A DNA stretch of 32,849 nucleotides from Candidatus Parcubacteria bacterium (GTDB lineage: Bacteria > Patescibacteriota > Minisyncoccia > Phycocordibacterales > JAACPR01): contig JAACPR010000010.1 of assembly GCA_009995365.1 (NCBI GenBank), positions 1 to 32,849 of the forward strand, given 5' to 3'. This document shows, in pieces, positions 1-7,739 of the stretch. The position numbers and the translations under genes were made by a program. The notes beneath the pieces were generated by a model. That model searched no databases. It was not told where the DNA came from and was given only the letters and a program-made list of their open reading frames with translations. Each line of letters starts with the position of its first letter. Position 1 is the first letter of the stretch.

Positions 1-771
1 TAAATAAAATAGAGAGGTCCAAAGGAAAATCAAAGCGGCATAAGTAATTCCTGTTATTAATATGAATAATCCTCCGAATAATAGAACCTTTTTTCTAGAT
101 TTAAAAGTTAAGACAAGGCTAAGGATAAGCATCAAAGCCCCTAATGAACATATGTTGAATCCATCAAAGAAACCTAAAACAATAGCAAGAATAGGTAGTG
201 GTAATTTTTCTGGTTCGATCCCAATAGATGATAAGTTACTAGATTGTTTTAACACAGTATAGCTACCACTATCAATGGCAGAATTAGAATCTGTAGAAGA
301 TAAAAATTCAGTTAGATCAGATTCACACAAAACTGATTCTTCATCATCACAAAATTCCGCTTTGGCCAGCAATCCAGGACTGTTTTTTATTAAGGCAAGT
401 TCGATGTCTTTACCTGTTGTATCTGCGCTTCTGAAACCGACTATGAAAGATTCACCAATAAAAGTAAGAGGGACAACCGATGTGTATTGTTGAGCATTGT
501 ATCTCTCGGCAAAATCTCTTAGTATTGGACCTGTTTCCTTATCTCTATTTCTATATGAGTTTATAATCAGATTAGGATATTTTTCTAATAACTCCTGGTG
601 AAATTCTATTTGATCTGCACAATGAGTACAGGTATCACTGTAAAAAAAATTAATTTCTGGTAAATCAGAAATTTCCTCGGCAGTTTCTTGTGCGCTTATT
701 GCGTCGATATTTATAAAAAGTGATAAAGCTATTAAAAGACTAAAGAGTAATGATTTTGTTATTTTTTGCAT
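1..771 (-). CDS. Thioredoxin-fold / CcdA-like membrane protein (C-terminus cut off by window edge)
   Basis: I translated the minus strand from the ATG at 771-769; the frame stays open for 257 codons to base 1, so the gene continues outside the window. Residues 7-28 form a signal peptide. A thioredoxin-like domain follows, with a C48-T-H-C51 redox motif and a likely cis-proline near P101 (VVPLTFIG). Hydrophobic segments start at about 191. The segment GFFDGFNICSLGALM (200-214) resembles the first helix of CcdA/DsbD-type electron-transfer membrane proteins, with a Cys in the expected place. The likely role is extracytoplasmic disulfide exchange, with electrons passed across the membrane; the exact substrate is unknown. 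Partners could be the Cys-rich surface proteins and prepilins in this window (inference). The family call is good, the function tentative. The plus-strand reading frames here are antisense shadows. Confidence 0.75.
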   Translation of the reverse strand, partial: MQKITKSLLFSLLIALSLFINIDAISAQETAEEISDLPEINFFYSDTCTHCADQIEFHQELLEKYPNLIINSYRNRDKETGPILRDFAERYNAQQYTSVVPLTFIGESFIVGFRSADTTGKDIELALIKNSPGLLAKAEFCDDEESVLCESDLTEFLSSTDSNSAIDSGSYTVLKQSSNLSSIGIEPEKLPLPILAIVLGFFDGFNICSLGALMLILSLVLTFKSRKKVLLFGGLFILITGITYAALIFLWTSLFYL

Positions 772-777
772 TAGTAA

Positions 778-805
778 ATTCTATCTGAATTTCACTTAAG
801 GTCAA
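778..805 (-). promoter_or_regulatory. Promoter of the thioredoxin/CcdA-like gene
   Basis: On the minus strand there is TTGACC (805-800), a 16-nt spacer and TAGAAT (783-778), then 6 nt to the ATG. That spacing predicts a transcript starting at or next to the start codon. Confidence 0.6.
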
Positions 806-819
806 ATCGATAGATATGT

Positions 820-825
820 TATAAT
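820..825 (+). promoter_or_regulatory. -10 element of rpiB
   Basis: A perfect TATAAT lies 8 nt before the rpiB ATG. No good -35 is visible. No Shine-Dalgarno is present, so the message is probably leaderless or nearly so. Confidence 0.6.
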
Positions 826-833
826 TCACTATT

Positions 834-1316
834 ATGGATACAACAACAATTCACATAGGAGCAGATCATGCAGGTTATGAATTAAAAGAGATTTTAAAAC
901 TTTTTTTAGAGAGAAAAGGATATAACGTCATTGACCATGGTGCAGATGAATATGACGAAGATGATGATTATCCTGATTTTATTTTCCCAGTGGCACAAAA
1001 TGTCGCATTAGATACTGATTCAAAAGGTATTGTTTTGGGGGGTTCAGGGCAGGGTGAGGCAATCGCAGCCAATCGTGTAAAAGGTGTCAGGGCCGTAGTT
1101 TTCAACGGACAATATCAACCAATCGACGGACGCGAAGTTCCAGAAGAAATTGTGACAGCAAGACAACACAATGATGCAAATGTTTTATCACTTGGTGCTA
1201 GATTTCTATCGGAAGAAGAAGCAAAAGAAGCAGTTGATCTATGGCTAGAAACAGGCTTTTCAGGAGAGGAAAGACATCTACGACGCATAAAAAAACTAGA
1301 TCAGATGGGATTTTAA
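834..1316 (+). CDS. rpiB: Ribose-5-phosphate isomerase B (RpiB/LacAB family)
   Basis: 160 residues, the usual family length. It interconverts ribose 5-phosphate and ribulose 5-phosphate in the non-oxidative pentose phosphate pathway (cytosol). The N-terminal GADHAGYELK (residues 9-18) and GGSGQGEAIAANR (69-81) are RpiB signatures. The catalytic Cys of the E. coli type (CGTGIG) is absent: the loop reads GGSGQGE, with Glu at position 75, as in the mycobacterial type where this Glu is the catalytic base (family knowledge). RQHNDANVLSLGAR (110-123) carries the conserved phosphate/sugar-binding region. It is first in a run with an epimerase-like gene (28 nt downstream) and split transketolase, which supports the pathway call. 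The start is fixed by the -10 element 8 nt upstream. Confidence 0.9.
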   Translation: MDTTTIHIGADHAGYELKEILKLFLERKGYNVIDHGADEYDEDDDYPDFIFPVAQNVALDTDSKGIVLGGSGQGEAIAANRVKGVRAVVFNGQYQPIDGREVPEEIVTARQHNDANVLSLGARFLSEEEAKEAVDLWLETGFSGEERHLRRIKKLDQMGF

Positions 1317-1344
1317 TATAAAACTTAACTTAAAACTTGAAATA

Positions 1345-2118
1345 ATGAACGAACAAAATACACAAACAGAAAAAGAAATTGAAATTGTTCCAACAGTGAT
1401 GCCGGAATCATACAAAGATTTCGTTGAAAAAATTGAGAGAGTGGGTGAGCTTGTAAATATTATTCAAATTGATGTTATGGATGGAAAGTTCGTTCCTTCA
1501 GCTAGTTGGCCATACAATAATCAAGATATTGATGAAGATGGAAAAGTGGTTGCAAAGGATTCAGATTGGAAAAATTTGATAGATCAAACTGTCGGGATTC
1601 CTTTTTGGAAAGAATGCTCTTTTGAAGTTGATCTAATGGTAGCGGATCAATTAGGCGAAGCTAAAAATTGGATTTCTGCAGGCGTCGATAGAGTTATCTT
1701 TCATTTGGAGGCTTTGATTGATCAAGAGACAGAAGTTGGATCAGAAGAAGTATGGAAAGAAATAATTGATATAAAAGAACAAGGAATAGATTTATCTTTT
1801 GCGATTGTTCCAGAGACTCCTAATTCAAAATTAGAAAAATATCTAGAAGTTGCAGAATCAGTTCAATTTATGGGAATTAATAAAATTGGATACCAAGGGC
1901 AAGATTTCGAACCAAAAGTTCTAGAAAAAATTGCCGAACTCAGAGAGAAAAATCCCGATTTGGCAATTTCGGTTGATGGGGGTGTCTCTTTCAAGACGGC
2001 TCGTGACCTGGTCGATGCCGGCGCAAATCGACTTGCCTCAGGATCAACAATTTTCAAGGCAGAAAATGCAAAGCGCGCTATAGAGAATCTTAGAAAAATG
2101 GCCAATTCTTTGGTATAA
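1345..2118 (+). CDS. rpe: Ribulose-phosphate 3-epimerase-like protein with altered metal site
   Basis: 257 residues, a TIM-barrel member of the ribulose-phosphate 3-epimerase family (about 220 is usual). Visible landmarks are IQIDVMDGKFVPS (40-52), FEVDLMV (93-99), FHLEAL (119-124), GINKIGYQGQDF (177-188) and SVDGGVS (209-215). Canonical enzymes bind a catalytic metal with His, Asp, His, Asp; the equivalent positions here appear to be Gln41, Asp43, Asp96 and Asp211, so both His ligands are replaced. About 30 extra residues follow FVPS. The place between rpiB and transketolase genes argues for ribulose/xylulose 5-phosphate interconversion, but the changed ligands leave room for another substrate or chemistry. 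There is a 28-nt gap after rpiB and an 11-nt gap before tktN. Confidence 0.75.
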   Translation: MNEQNTQTEKEIEIVPTVMPESYKDFVEKIERVGELVNIIQIDVMDGKFVPSASWPYNNQDIDEDGKVVAKDSDWKNLIDQTVGIPFWKECSFEVDLMVADQLGEAKNWISAGVDRVIFHLEALIDQETEVGSEEVWKEIIDIKEQGIDLSFAIVPETPNSKLEKYLEVAESVQFMGINKIGYQGQDFEPKVLEKIAELREKNPDLAISVDGGVSFKTARDLVDAGANRLASGSTIFKAENAKRAIENLRKMANSLV

Positions 2119-2119
2119 T
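2114..2119 (+). promoter_or_regulatory. -10 element overlapping the epimerase stop codon
   Basis: TATAAT overlaps the last codon and TAA stop of the preceding gene and sits 10 nt before the transketolase ATG. The -35 is weak. It could give an internal, near-leaderless start within the run. Confidence 0.4.
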
Positions 2120-2129
2120 TATTTTAGTT

Positions 2130-3005
2130 ATGGGAAATATTTCAGATAAAAAAGTCCAAGAACTTGAACAAAAATCTAATGAAATTAGACAATCTATTAT
2201 CGAATCATTGACCGAGGCTGGTTCGGGGCATACTGCTGGTTCTCTAGGAATGGCTGACATTTTCACTTATCTGTATTTTCATGGAATGAATCATGACCCA
2301 AAAAATCCCGACTGGAGTAGTCGTGATATTTTTGTTTTATCAAACGGTCATATCTGTCCTGGACTCTATGCGACAATGGCACACGCAGGTTATTTTCCCG
2401 TCGAGGAATTAAAAACTCTTCGTAAATTAGGAACCAGATTGCAGGGCCATCCTCATCGCGAAACTTTACCTGGAATTGAAACTAGTTCTGGCCCACTTGG
2501 TTCGGGGATTTCACAAGCTCTTGGGATGACTCTTTCGATGCGAATTGATTCTTCTGGAAAAACTTCCGGCAGATTTGTTTATTGTTGTGTCGGTGATGGT
2601 GAATTGAACGAAGGGCAAAATTGGGAAGCAATAATGATGGCCGCAAAATATAAACTTCACAATCTAATTGTAATCGTTGATAGAAATAATATTCAAATTG
2701 ATGGATACACCGAAGATGTAATGCCGTTGAATGATTTGGCTGAAAAATTCGAAAGCTTTAATTGGCATGTCCAAGAAATCAGCGGACATAATTTTGAAAT
2801 GATTGATGACGCAATCGATCACGCAAAAGCAATTTTTGACAAGCCTTCGGTCATTATTGCCAACACAATTCCAGGAAAGGGAGTTTCTGAATTTGAAAGG
2901 CGACCAGAATGGCACGGAAAATCACCGAGCAGCGAAGAAGCACAAAAAGCCTTGAAGGAGCTTCGAACTCTCGGAGGGAATATTAGATGCGACCAATTAG
3001 ATTAG
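2130..3005 (+). CDS. tktA: Transketolase, N-terminal (thiamine diphosphate-binding) subunit
   Basis: 291 residues, corresponding to the N-terminal half of transketolase, which transfers two-carbon units between ketose and aldose phosphates. GSGHTAGSLGMADIFTYLYF (31-50) is the start of the PP domain. GHPHR (106-110) holds conserved His residues. GDGELNEGQNWEA (155-167) through DRNNIQIDG (184-192) is the diphosphate/Mg-binding motif. The C-terminal PYR domain is in the next gene, 46 nt downstream, so the enzyme is split, as in many archaea and CPR genomes. The start ATG follows the upstream -10 by 10 nt. It ends with TAG. Confidence 0.93.
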   Translation: MGNISDKKVQELEQKSNEIRQSIIESLTEAGSGHTAGSLGMADIFTYLYFHGMNHDPKNPDWSSRDIFVLSNGHICPGLYATMAHAGYFPVEELKTLRKLGTRLQGHPHRETLPGIETSSGPLGSGISQALGMTLSMRIDSSGKTSGRFVYCCVGDGELNEGQNWEAIMMAAKYKLHNLIVIVDRNNIQIDGYTEDVMPLNDLAEKFESFNWHVQEISGHNFEMIDDAIDHAKAIFDKPSVIIANTIPGKGVSEFERRPEWHGKSPSSEEAQKALKELRTLGGNIRCDQLD

Positions 3006-3051
3006 AACGGTCAGATTAAATTAACAAGAGGCTGATAAAATTTATAAAATC

Positions 3052-4104
3052 ATGTTAAACGAAAACCTAAAACTAAATCCAGACTTATTCAAAGAAGACC
3101 TAGGCGCAAGCCAAGGATTCGATAAAACTCCAACTAGAAATGGTTTTGGCGATGCACTTTTGAAACTTGGGGAGGAAAATGAAAATGTCGTCGCTCTTAC
3201 AGCAGACCTATCAGAATCAGTTCGAACTGAAAAATTTGCTGAAAAATTTCCAGAAAGATTTTTTGAAGTTGGAATTGCCGAGCAAAATTTGGTTAGCGTC
3301 GCCTCAGGATTGGCTCATCAAGGAAAGATTCCTTTTGCCGCCAGCTACGCCATGTTTTCACCTGGTAGAAGTTGGGAGCAAATCAGGACGACAGTTTGTT
3401 ACAACAATCAGCCGGTAAAAATGGTCGGTTCTCACTCGGGACTTTTGACTGGTCCAGATGGCGGAACACACCAAGCATTAGAAGACATCGCCATTACTCG
3501 CGTCTTGCCAAACATGGTCGTAGTTTCTCCTTGTGATTATCAACAAGCATACAAAGCGACCGTTACCATGTCAGAAACCAGCGATCCTACTTATCTGAGA
3601 CTTTCTCGTGAAAAGACTCCACAGATTACAACTACAGAGACTCCTTTTGAAATAGGAAAAGCTCAAATTCTATTCCAGGCCAAAGAACAGGGTGGAGATC
3701 AAGATGGAGATCAAGAAAAAGTTGGCGGTAAAATTGATGTCGGCATAATTTCAACCGGCGTAGTTACTTATCAAGCATTAAAAACTGCCCAGAAATTAGA
3801 AGATGAGGGTCTGTCAGTAGAAGTTATTAACATCCATACCATCAAACCTTTGGATGAAGAGGCTATAATAAAGTTAGCAGAAAAAGCAGGTGCAATTGTG
3901 ACTGTCGAAGAACATCAAATAAATGGCGGATTGGGGGGTGCAGTCGCCGAAGTTCTTTCCCGAAATCATCCAACACCTCAAGAGTTCGTTGGCGTAAAAG
4001 ATTTATACGGAGAGTCAGGAAACGGCTATGAATTATTTAGTCATTTTGAAATTGATGAAAAAGCAATAGAAGAAGCGGTCAAAAAAGTTATTAATAGAAA
4101 ATAA
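3052..4104 (+). CDS. tktB: Transketolase, C-terminal (pyrimidine-binding) subunit
   Basis: 350 residues. FEVGIAEQNLVSVASGLA (71-88) contains the conserved Glu77 that activates the thiamine cofactor. SHSGLLTGPDGGTHQALEDI (127-146) is the typical pyrimidine-domain loop. The C-terminal third (about 225-350) is the regulatory/C domain. A Gly/Asp/Gln-rich insert at about residues 211-224 (KEQGGDQDGDQEKV) is encoded by a short tandem repeat near 3693-3718 and probably lengthens a linker. It should form a complex with the N-terminal subunit just upstream. A TAAAAT sits 10 nt before the start. There is no Shine-Dalgarno at useful distance. Confidence 0.92.
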   Translation: MLNENLKLNPDLFKEDLGASQGFDKTPTRNGFGDALLKLGEENENVVALTADLSESVRTEKFAEKFPERFFEVGIAEQNLVSVASGLAHQGKIPFAASYAMFSPGRSWEQIRTTVCYNNQPVKMVGSHSGLLTGPDGGTHQALEDIAITRVLPNMVVVSPCDYQQAYKATVTMSETSDPTYLRLSREKTPQITTTETPFEIGKAQILFQAKEQGGDQDGDQEKVGGKIDVGIISTGVVTYQALKTAQKLEDEGLSVEVINIHTIKPLDEEAIIKLAEKAGAIVTVEEHQINGGLGGAVAEVLSRNHPTPQEFVGVKDLYGESGNGYELFSHFEIDEKAIEEAVKKVINRK

Positions 4105-4115
4105 TTATTAGTTTT

Positions 4116-5441
4116 ATGAAAAATATTATGAAAAATTTAAATATATTAACAGGAGCTGTAATCGCTTTAGCGGTTTTGATTCCTGGATTTGTCATCGGGC
4201 AAACTTTAGAAAGAAACACTGAGATTGATACTAGAGATGTTCAACTTGAAATTGATGAAATTATCGATGAAACCGAAGAGTCAGTAGATTCAACTATAGA
4301 AGAAACTACAGATATCATAGAAACAGCAGACACCACAGAGAACACTAGAGTCATTTCAGAAAATCTTGATTCAATAAAAAGAGAGTCAGATAAACTAGAA
4401 AATGATGTCAGGGCGGATGTTAAAAAAACAATCGACAAATCAATTTTGGATATTAGATCCGAGATTGATATAGAGGCTTATGAACTTCAAAGAATCGTCA
4501 ACGAAGCAAGAGATGAAATTTATCATGACTTAGACAAAACTCTTGAAAGTAATGATTATAATAATACAGAGTCTATTACAGAACTTCAAAATAGAGTAAA
4601 AGAAAACGTATCTAGAATTAAACAAGATCTAGAACGACAAACAGGTGTTGATTTGGCAGAAGATAATTCTAATCAAGAAATTGATGACAAGTTTAGTAGG
4701 TATTTAGAAACAGTAGTGGAAAACGCAAGAATAATTAATGAAAGAGAAGGGGAATTATTGCAAAGAGATACTGATGGTGACGGCTTGTCTGACTATGATG
4801 AAAAATTCATCTACAACACCGATCCTAATAATTCAAAAACAATCGACGGTGAACTTACCGATGGAGAAAAAGTAGAAAGAGGAATTGATCCAACTAGCAC
4901 ATCTAGCGAGCAAATAAATTATAGCGACCCTAGAGAAGACAGAACTTCATATGTTTCTAAAATTCATAATGTTGAAAGTGTCGAGTTAGTAACTGACGAA
5001 GAGACTCAACAAAAAAGACTTCGTATGTCTGGAACAGGTCTACCTAATTCTTATGTGACTGTGTTTATTTATTCAAACCCTGTTATTGCGACTGTTAAAA
5101 CTGATGAAAGAGGACAATGGACTTATACACTGGATAGAGAATTGGAAAATGGGGAGCACGAAGTCTATGTCGCAACAGTTGATAATACCGGTAGATTGGT
5201 GGCAAAATCTGAGAGAATTCCGTTGACTCAAACTGCAGAAGCAGCCGCTTTGGGAGTGTTTGGTATTGGAGAACCAACAAATACATCCGACGCCTTCAAC
5301 AGAAGAGAATTTATTCTGATAATAATATCAATAATTTTACTTGCCATTATTGTAACTCTTGTTTTGGCGGGTTCTAAAAAGAATGAGGATGTTGAACTTG
5401 ATGTAAAAGAGTTTTCTGATAAAGGTGATAACCAAGTCTAA
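4116..5441 (+). CDS. Surface protein: coiled coil, calcium-type repeat, Ig-like domain, C-terminal membrane anchor
   Basis: 441 residues of modular envelope protein. Residues 10-29 are a signal peptide or membrane segment. About 35-210 is a highly charged helical region, probably a coiled coil, rich in Glu, Asp, Ile and Thr. RDTDGDGLSDYDEKF (217-231) plus NTDPNNSKT is a thrombospondin type 3-like (EF-hand-like) calcium motif. About 285-370 is a bacterial Ig-like beta domain (GLPNSYVTVFIY, DERGQWTYTLD). Residues 398-418 form a transmembrane helix followed by a charged cytoplasmic tail. It starts 11 nt after the transketolase gene and ends 14 nt before a histidine kinase, so it is probably co-transcribed with the kinase and may serve as an adhesin or external sensor partner (inference). 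No specific function is recognised. Confidence 0.7.
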   Translation: MKNIMKNLNILTGAVIALAVLIPGFVIGQTLERNTEIDTRDVQLEIDEIIDETEESVDSTIEETTDIIETADTTENTRVISENLDSIKRESDKLENDVRADVKKTIDKSILDIRSEIDIEAYELQRIVNEARDEIYHDLDKTLESNDYNNTESITELQNRVKENVSRIKQDLERQTGVDLAEDNSNQEIDDKFSRYLETVVENARIINEREGELLQRDTDGDGLSDYDEKFIYNTDPNNSKTIDGELTDGEKVERGIDPTSTSSEQINYSDPREDRTSYVSKIHNVESVELVTDEETQQKRLRMSGTGLPNSYVTVFIYSNPVIATVKTDERGQWTYTLDRELENGEHEVYVATVDNTGRLVAKSERIPLTQTAEAAALGVFGIGEPTNTSDAFNRREFILIIISIILLAIIVTLVLAGSKKNEDVELDVKEFSDKGDNQV

Positions 5442-5455
5442 AAAGAATTATAATA

Positions 5456-6817
5456 ATGAAAAATTTCTTTCCTTCAGCGCAAAGCGGACTTCAAAAAATA
5501 AAAAATAGTAAGCAAATTTGGGCGACTATAATTATCGGTATTTTAATTATTGGTTCGTTCATTTTTGTTGTATTGAATTTTGTTAATGTTGCGAGAGATG
5601 CGCAGGACAGATTATCTAGAGTTCGTTTGGATTCTATCCAGAGCTCTTTTGTTAATTTTGCAAATGAATATTTAGAAAAAGGATATAACTTGGAGGATCT
5701 GCAAGATACAATTCAGAAAATCGTTATTGAAAATCCTAATATATCAGAATTCAAGATTGTTAACTTTGATGATGCCGATAGGCCTCAAGTAATTTTCTCT
5801 CTAAACAAAAGTGAAATAGGTAGTTATGACCTTGAAAATGAAACTATTTATAATTTTGCAAAAGTTAATAAAAATTCTTCACCAATAGCCGAGTTACTTA
5901 TAGAAAACGAGAGAGTTTTGAAAGGGGCTAGGGTAATTACTGACGATCGAGGTAAAGTAGTAGGTGCGGTTTTGACGACTCTTTTACCATCACAAGCTGA
6001 TACTATAATCAATCGGGAAATCAATAATAGTATTTTTATCTTTGTGTTAGTTGTTATTTTGATCTTGTTTTTATTCTTCCGCCACTCTAGAATCATCGAC
6101 TACAGCACTCTATACCGGAAAATCAAAGAGACCGATCAAATGAAGGACGACTTTATTTCGATGGCCTCACACGAATTGCGAACTCCGCTGACTGTTATTC
6201 GTGGCTACGCCGAGAGCTTGAACGAATCGGGCGAAATGAATGAAGTCCAAAAGAAGAGCGCCAACAGAATCGAAGTCGCCGCTAAACAGCTGGACGATTT
6301 GGTTAATGATATGTTGGATGTCTCTCGTCTAGATCAGGGTCGCTTGGAAATTAATATGGAAAAAGTTGATCCGATAGAACATGTCAAAGAAAATATCGCA
6401 GGATTTATGAAAGTGGCAGAAGATAAGGGATTGAAGTTGGAATACATCAACGAAATCGAGGGCAATATTTCAATTAATGCCGATACTGACAAGTTGCGTC
6501 AGGTTATTGTTAATCTGGTTGGTAATGCAATCAAATACACCAAGGAGGGTGATGTGAATGTTAAGACTTCTATTGTTGATGGAGATTTTGAATTGAGGGT
6601 AAGTGATAGTGGTATCGGAATGAGTAGTGAAGAGCAAAAAGGCTTATTCAAAAAGTTTCACCGAATCAAAAATGAAGAAACCCAAGAAATTCGCGGAACC
6701 GGACTAGGTCTCTGGATCACAAAGCAAATTGTTGAGTTGATGGGTGGAACGATAACGGTTGAATCTATCAAAGGTGTCGGAACGCATTTTATTGTGACTT
6801 TTCCACAGGTGAGGTAA
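5456..6817 (+). CDS. Membrane sensor histidine kinase (orphan)
   Basis: 453 residues. One helix at about 22-44 and another at about 192-208 bracket an extracytoplasmic sensor region of about 145 residues. It carries a HisKA dimerisation domain with MASHELRTPLTVIRGY (236-251) and phospho-acceptor His239, then a HATPase domain with the N box around 353-361 (NLVGNAIKY), a G1 box (D384-S-G-I-G) and a G2 box (GTGLGLWI, 414-421). All catalytic motifs are intact. No HAMP, PAS or receiver domain is evident, and no response regulator gene is adjacent, so the partner lies elsewhere. It sits 14 nt after the surface protein gene, which suggests a joint signalling unit. A TATAAT one nucleotide before the ATG is too close to be its own promoter. 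Confidence 0.9.
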   Translation: MKNFFPSAQSGLQKIKNSKQIWATIIIGILIIGSFIFVVLNFVNVARDAQDRLSRVRLDSIQSSFVNFANEYLEKGYNLEDLQDTIQKIVIENPNISEFKIVNFDDADRPQVIFSLNKSEIGSYDLENETIYNFAKVNKNSSPIAELLIENERVLKGARVITDDRGKVVGAVLTTLLPSQADTIINREINNSIFIFVLVVILILFLFFRHSRIIDYSTLYRKIKETDQMKDDFISMASHELRTPLTVIRGYAESLNESGEMNEVQKKSANRIEVAAKQLDDLVNDMLDVSRLDQGRLEINMEKVDPIEHVKENIAGFMKVAEDKGLKLEYINEIEGNISINADTDKLRQVIVNLVGNAIKYTKEGDVNVKTSIVDGDFELRVSDSGIGMSSEEQKGLFKKFHRIKNEETQEIRGTGLGLWITKQIVELMGGTITVESIKGVGTHFIVTFPQVR

Positions 6818-6871
6818 AAATTCATTGAAAATTAAGGATTTTTTGATAATTTCTTTAGAAAAATTTTGTAT

Positions 6872-6891
6872 GCTATTATGTGATTAATAGC
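6872..6891. promoter_or_regulatory. Perfect 7-bp inverted repeat over a -10-like element (possible operator)
   Basis: GCTATTA and TAATAGC flank a 6-nt spacer. The left arm contains TATTAT preceded by TG, resembling an extended -10 element, with a weak TTCTTT 17 nt further up. It lies upstream of the small coiled-coil gene at 6905. Confidence 0.4.
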
Positions 6892-6904
6892 GTAAATAAA
6901 TAGC

Positions 6905-7222
6905 ATGTCTAGAAAATTATCTAAAAAAGAAGAAGGGGAGTTGGTGACAAAGGGGTTTTTGTATGGTGAATTCAGGGAAGACTTCCTAGAAGAAATTGAC
7001 AAAAGGATTGATACTAAAATCTCGGCACAAACGGGCGTTTTAATGGAGGATTTAAGAGATCAGTTAAAAGGTATGATGGAAGCAATCAACATGAGATTTG
7101 AGATGTCTGACAGAAAAAACGAAGAAAGATTTAGCAGAATCGAAGCACGCCTCGACGCAGATAGAGAGTGGCTTAGAAATCACGAAATGCGAATTTCAAA
7201 ATTAGAGTATAAAAATATCTAA
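6905..7222 (+). CDS. Small coiled-coil protein of unknown function
   Basis: 105 residues, highly charged, with no membrane segment or Cys. From about residue 26 to the end it is predicted helical with heptad-like spacing (FLEEIDKRIDTKI, FSRIEARLDADREWL). Short proteins of this kind, loosely similar to t-SNARE-like coiled coils, are common in CPR genomes, but I cannot assign a role. The start ATG follows the palindromic site at 6872-6891 by 13 nt. No Shine-Dalgarno is present. The upstream histidine kinase ends 87 nt earlier and this gene may be its own transcription unit. Confidence 0.7.
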   Translation: MSRKLSKKEEGELVTKGFLYGEFREDFLEEIDKRIDTKISAQTGVLMEDLRDQLKGMMEAINMRFEMSDRKNEERFSRIEARLDADREWLRNHEMRISKLEYKNI

Positions 7223-7319
7223 AAAATAGAGTTACATAAAAAATTGCCTTTTCACTTTTTAATGTTAACCTATTATGCGGAAGTTCATGAGGTGTGGACT
7301 TTTTCAAACAAAAACTATA

Positions 7320-7325
7320 TATAAT
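7320..7325 (+). promoter_or_regulatory. -10 element of the DUF1653 gene
   Basis: TATAAT lies 7 nt before the ATG at 7333. This favours that start over the in-frame GTG at 7294, which would lie upstream of the promoter. Confidence 0.5.
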
Positions 7326-7332
7326 AAATAAG

Positions 7333-7725
7333 ATGACTACAAAAGCAGTTGCAGGAATGAAAGCCTTGTTTAGTGAAAACCCCGATATTATTTTCTGGAT
7401 TGTCGAAGGACATTTTCCTACCGGCGAAAACGAAAACGAATTGGTGGAGGTCAGCGATGGAGAGGTGGCTCTCCTAAGAGAAGCTTATCGTCTAGATATT
7501 CCAAAAAAGGGAAAGTATACACACTACAAAAAGGGAGACATCTATGTCGTGAAGGGAATCGTCAAGAATCCCGAAACAGATGATATTTTTGTCTGGTATC
7601 AGGCACAATATTATTCAGAGGTTTTCGGAAACAATACCAATTGGGTCAGACCAGTTGATATGTTTCTGGAAGAAGTCCTCGCTGTCGACTATAGAGGTCC
7701 ACGATACAAGTTTATTGGGGAATAG
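7333..7725 (+). CDS. DUF1653-domain protein
   Basis: 130 residues from the ATG at 7333. The N-terminal 60 residues (TTKAVAGMKALF...) are not recognised. The second half matches the DUF1653 pattern: KKGKYTHYKKGDIYVVKG, then NPETDD, WYQAQYYSEVFGN and a WVRPVDMFLEEV end (family-level recognition). DUF1653 proteins are small, soluble and without an established biochemical role. A longer reading from a GTG at 7294 is possible, but the -10 element at 7320 lies inside it. A strong terminator follows 30 nt after the stop. Confidence 0.8.
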   Translation: MTTKAVAGMKALFSENPDIIFWIVEGHFPTGENENELVEVSDGEVALLREAYRLDIPKKGKYTHYKKGDIYVVKGIVKNPETDDIFVWYQAQYYSEVFGNNTNWVRPVDMFLEEVLAVDYRGPRYKFIGE

Positions 7726-7739
7726 ATTTATCTTCTGTT

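Noticed and set aside
62-493. Two short plus-strand reading frames at the left edge
   Set aside because: They are antisense to a continuous minus-strand frame with signal peptide, CxxC motif and membrane helices, which is the real gene.
5450-5455. TATAAT directly before the histidine kinase ATG as its promoter
   Set aside because: It ends 1 nt from the ATG, so transcription would start inside the gene; co-transcription with the upstream gene is more likely.
7294-7332. GTG start giving a 143-residue DUF1653 protein
   Set aside because: TATAAT at 7320-7325 lies inside this extension and the ATG at 7333 fits the 7-nt spacing seen elsewhere.
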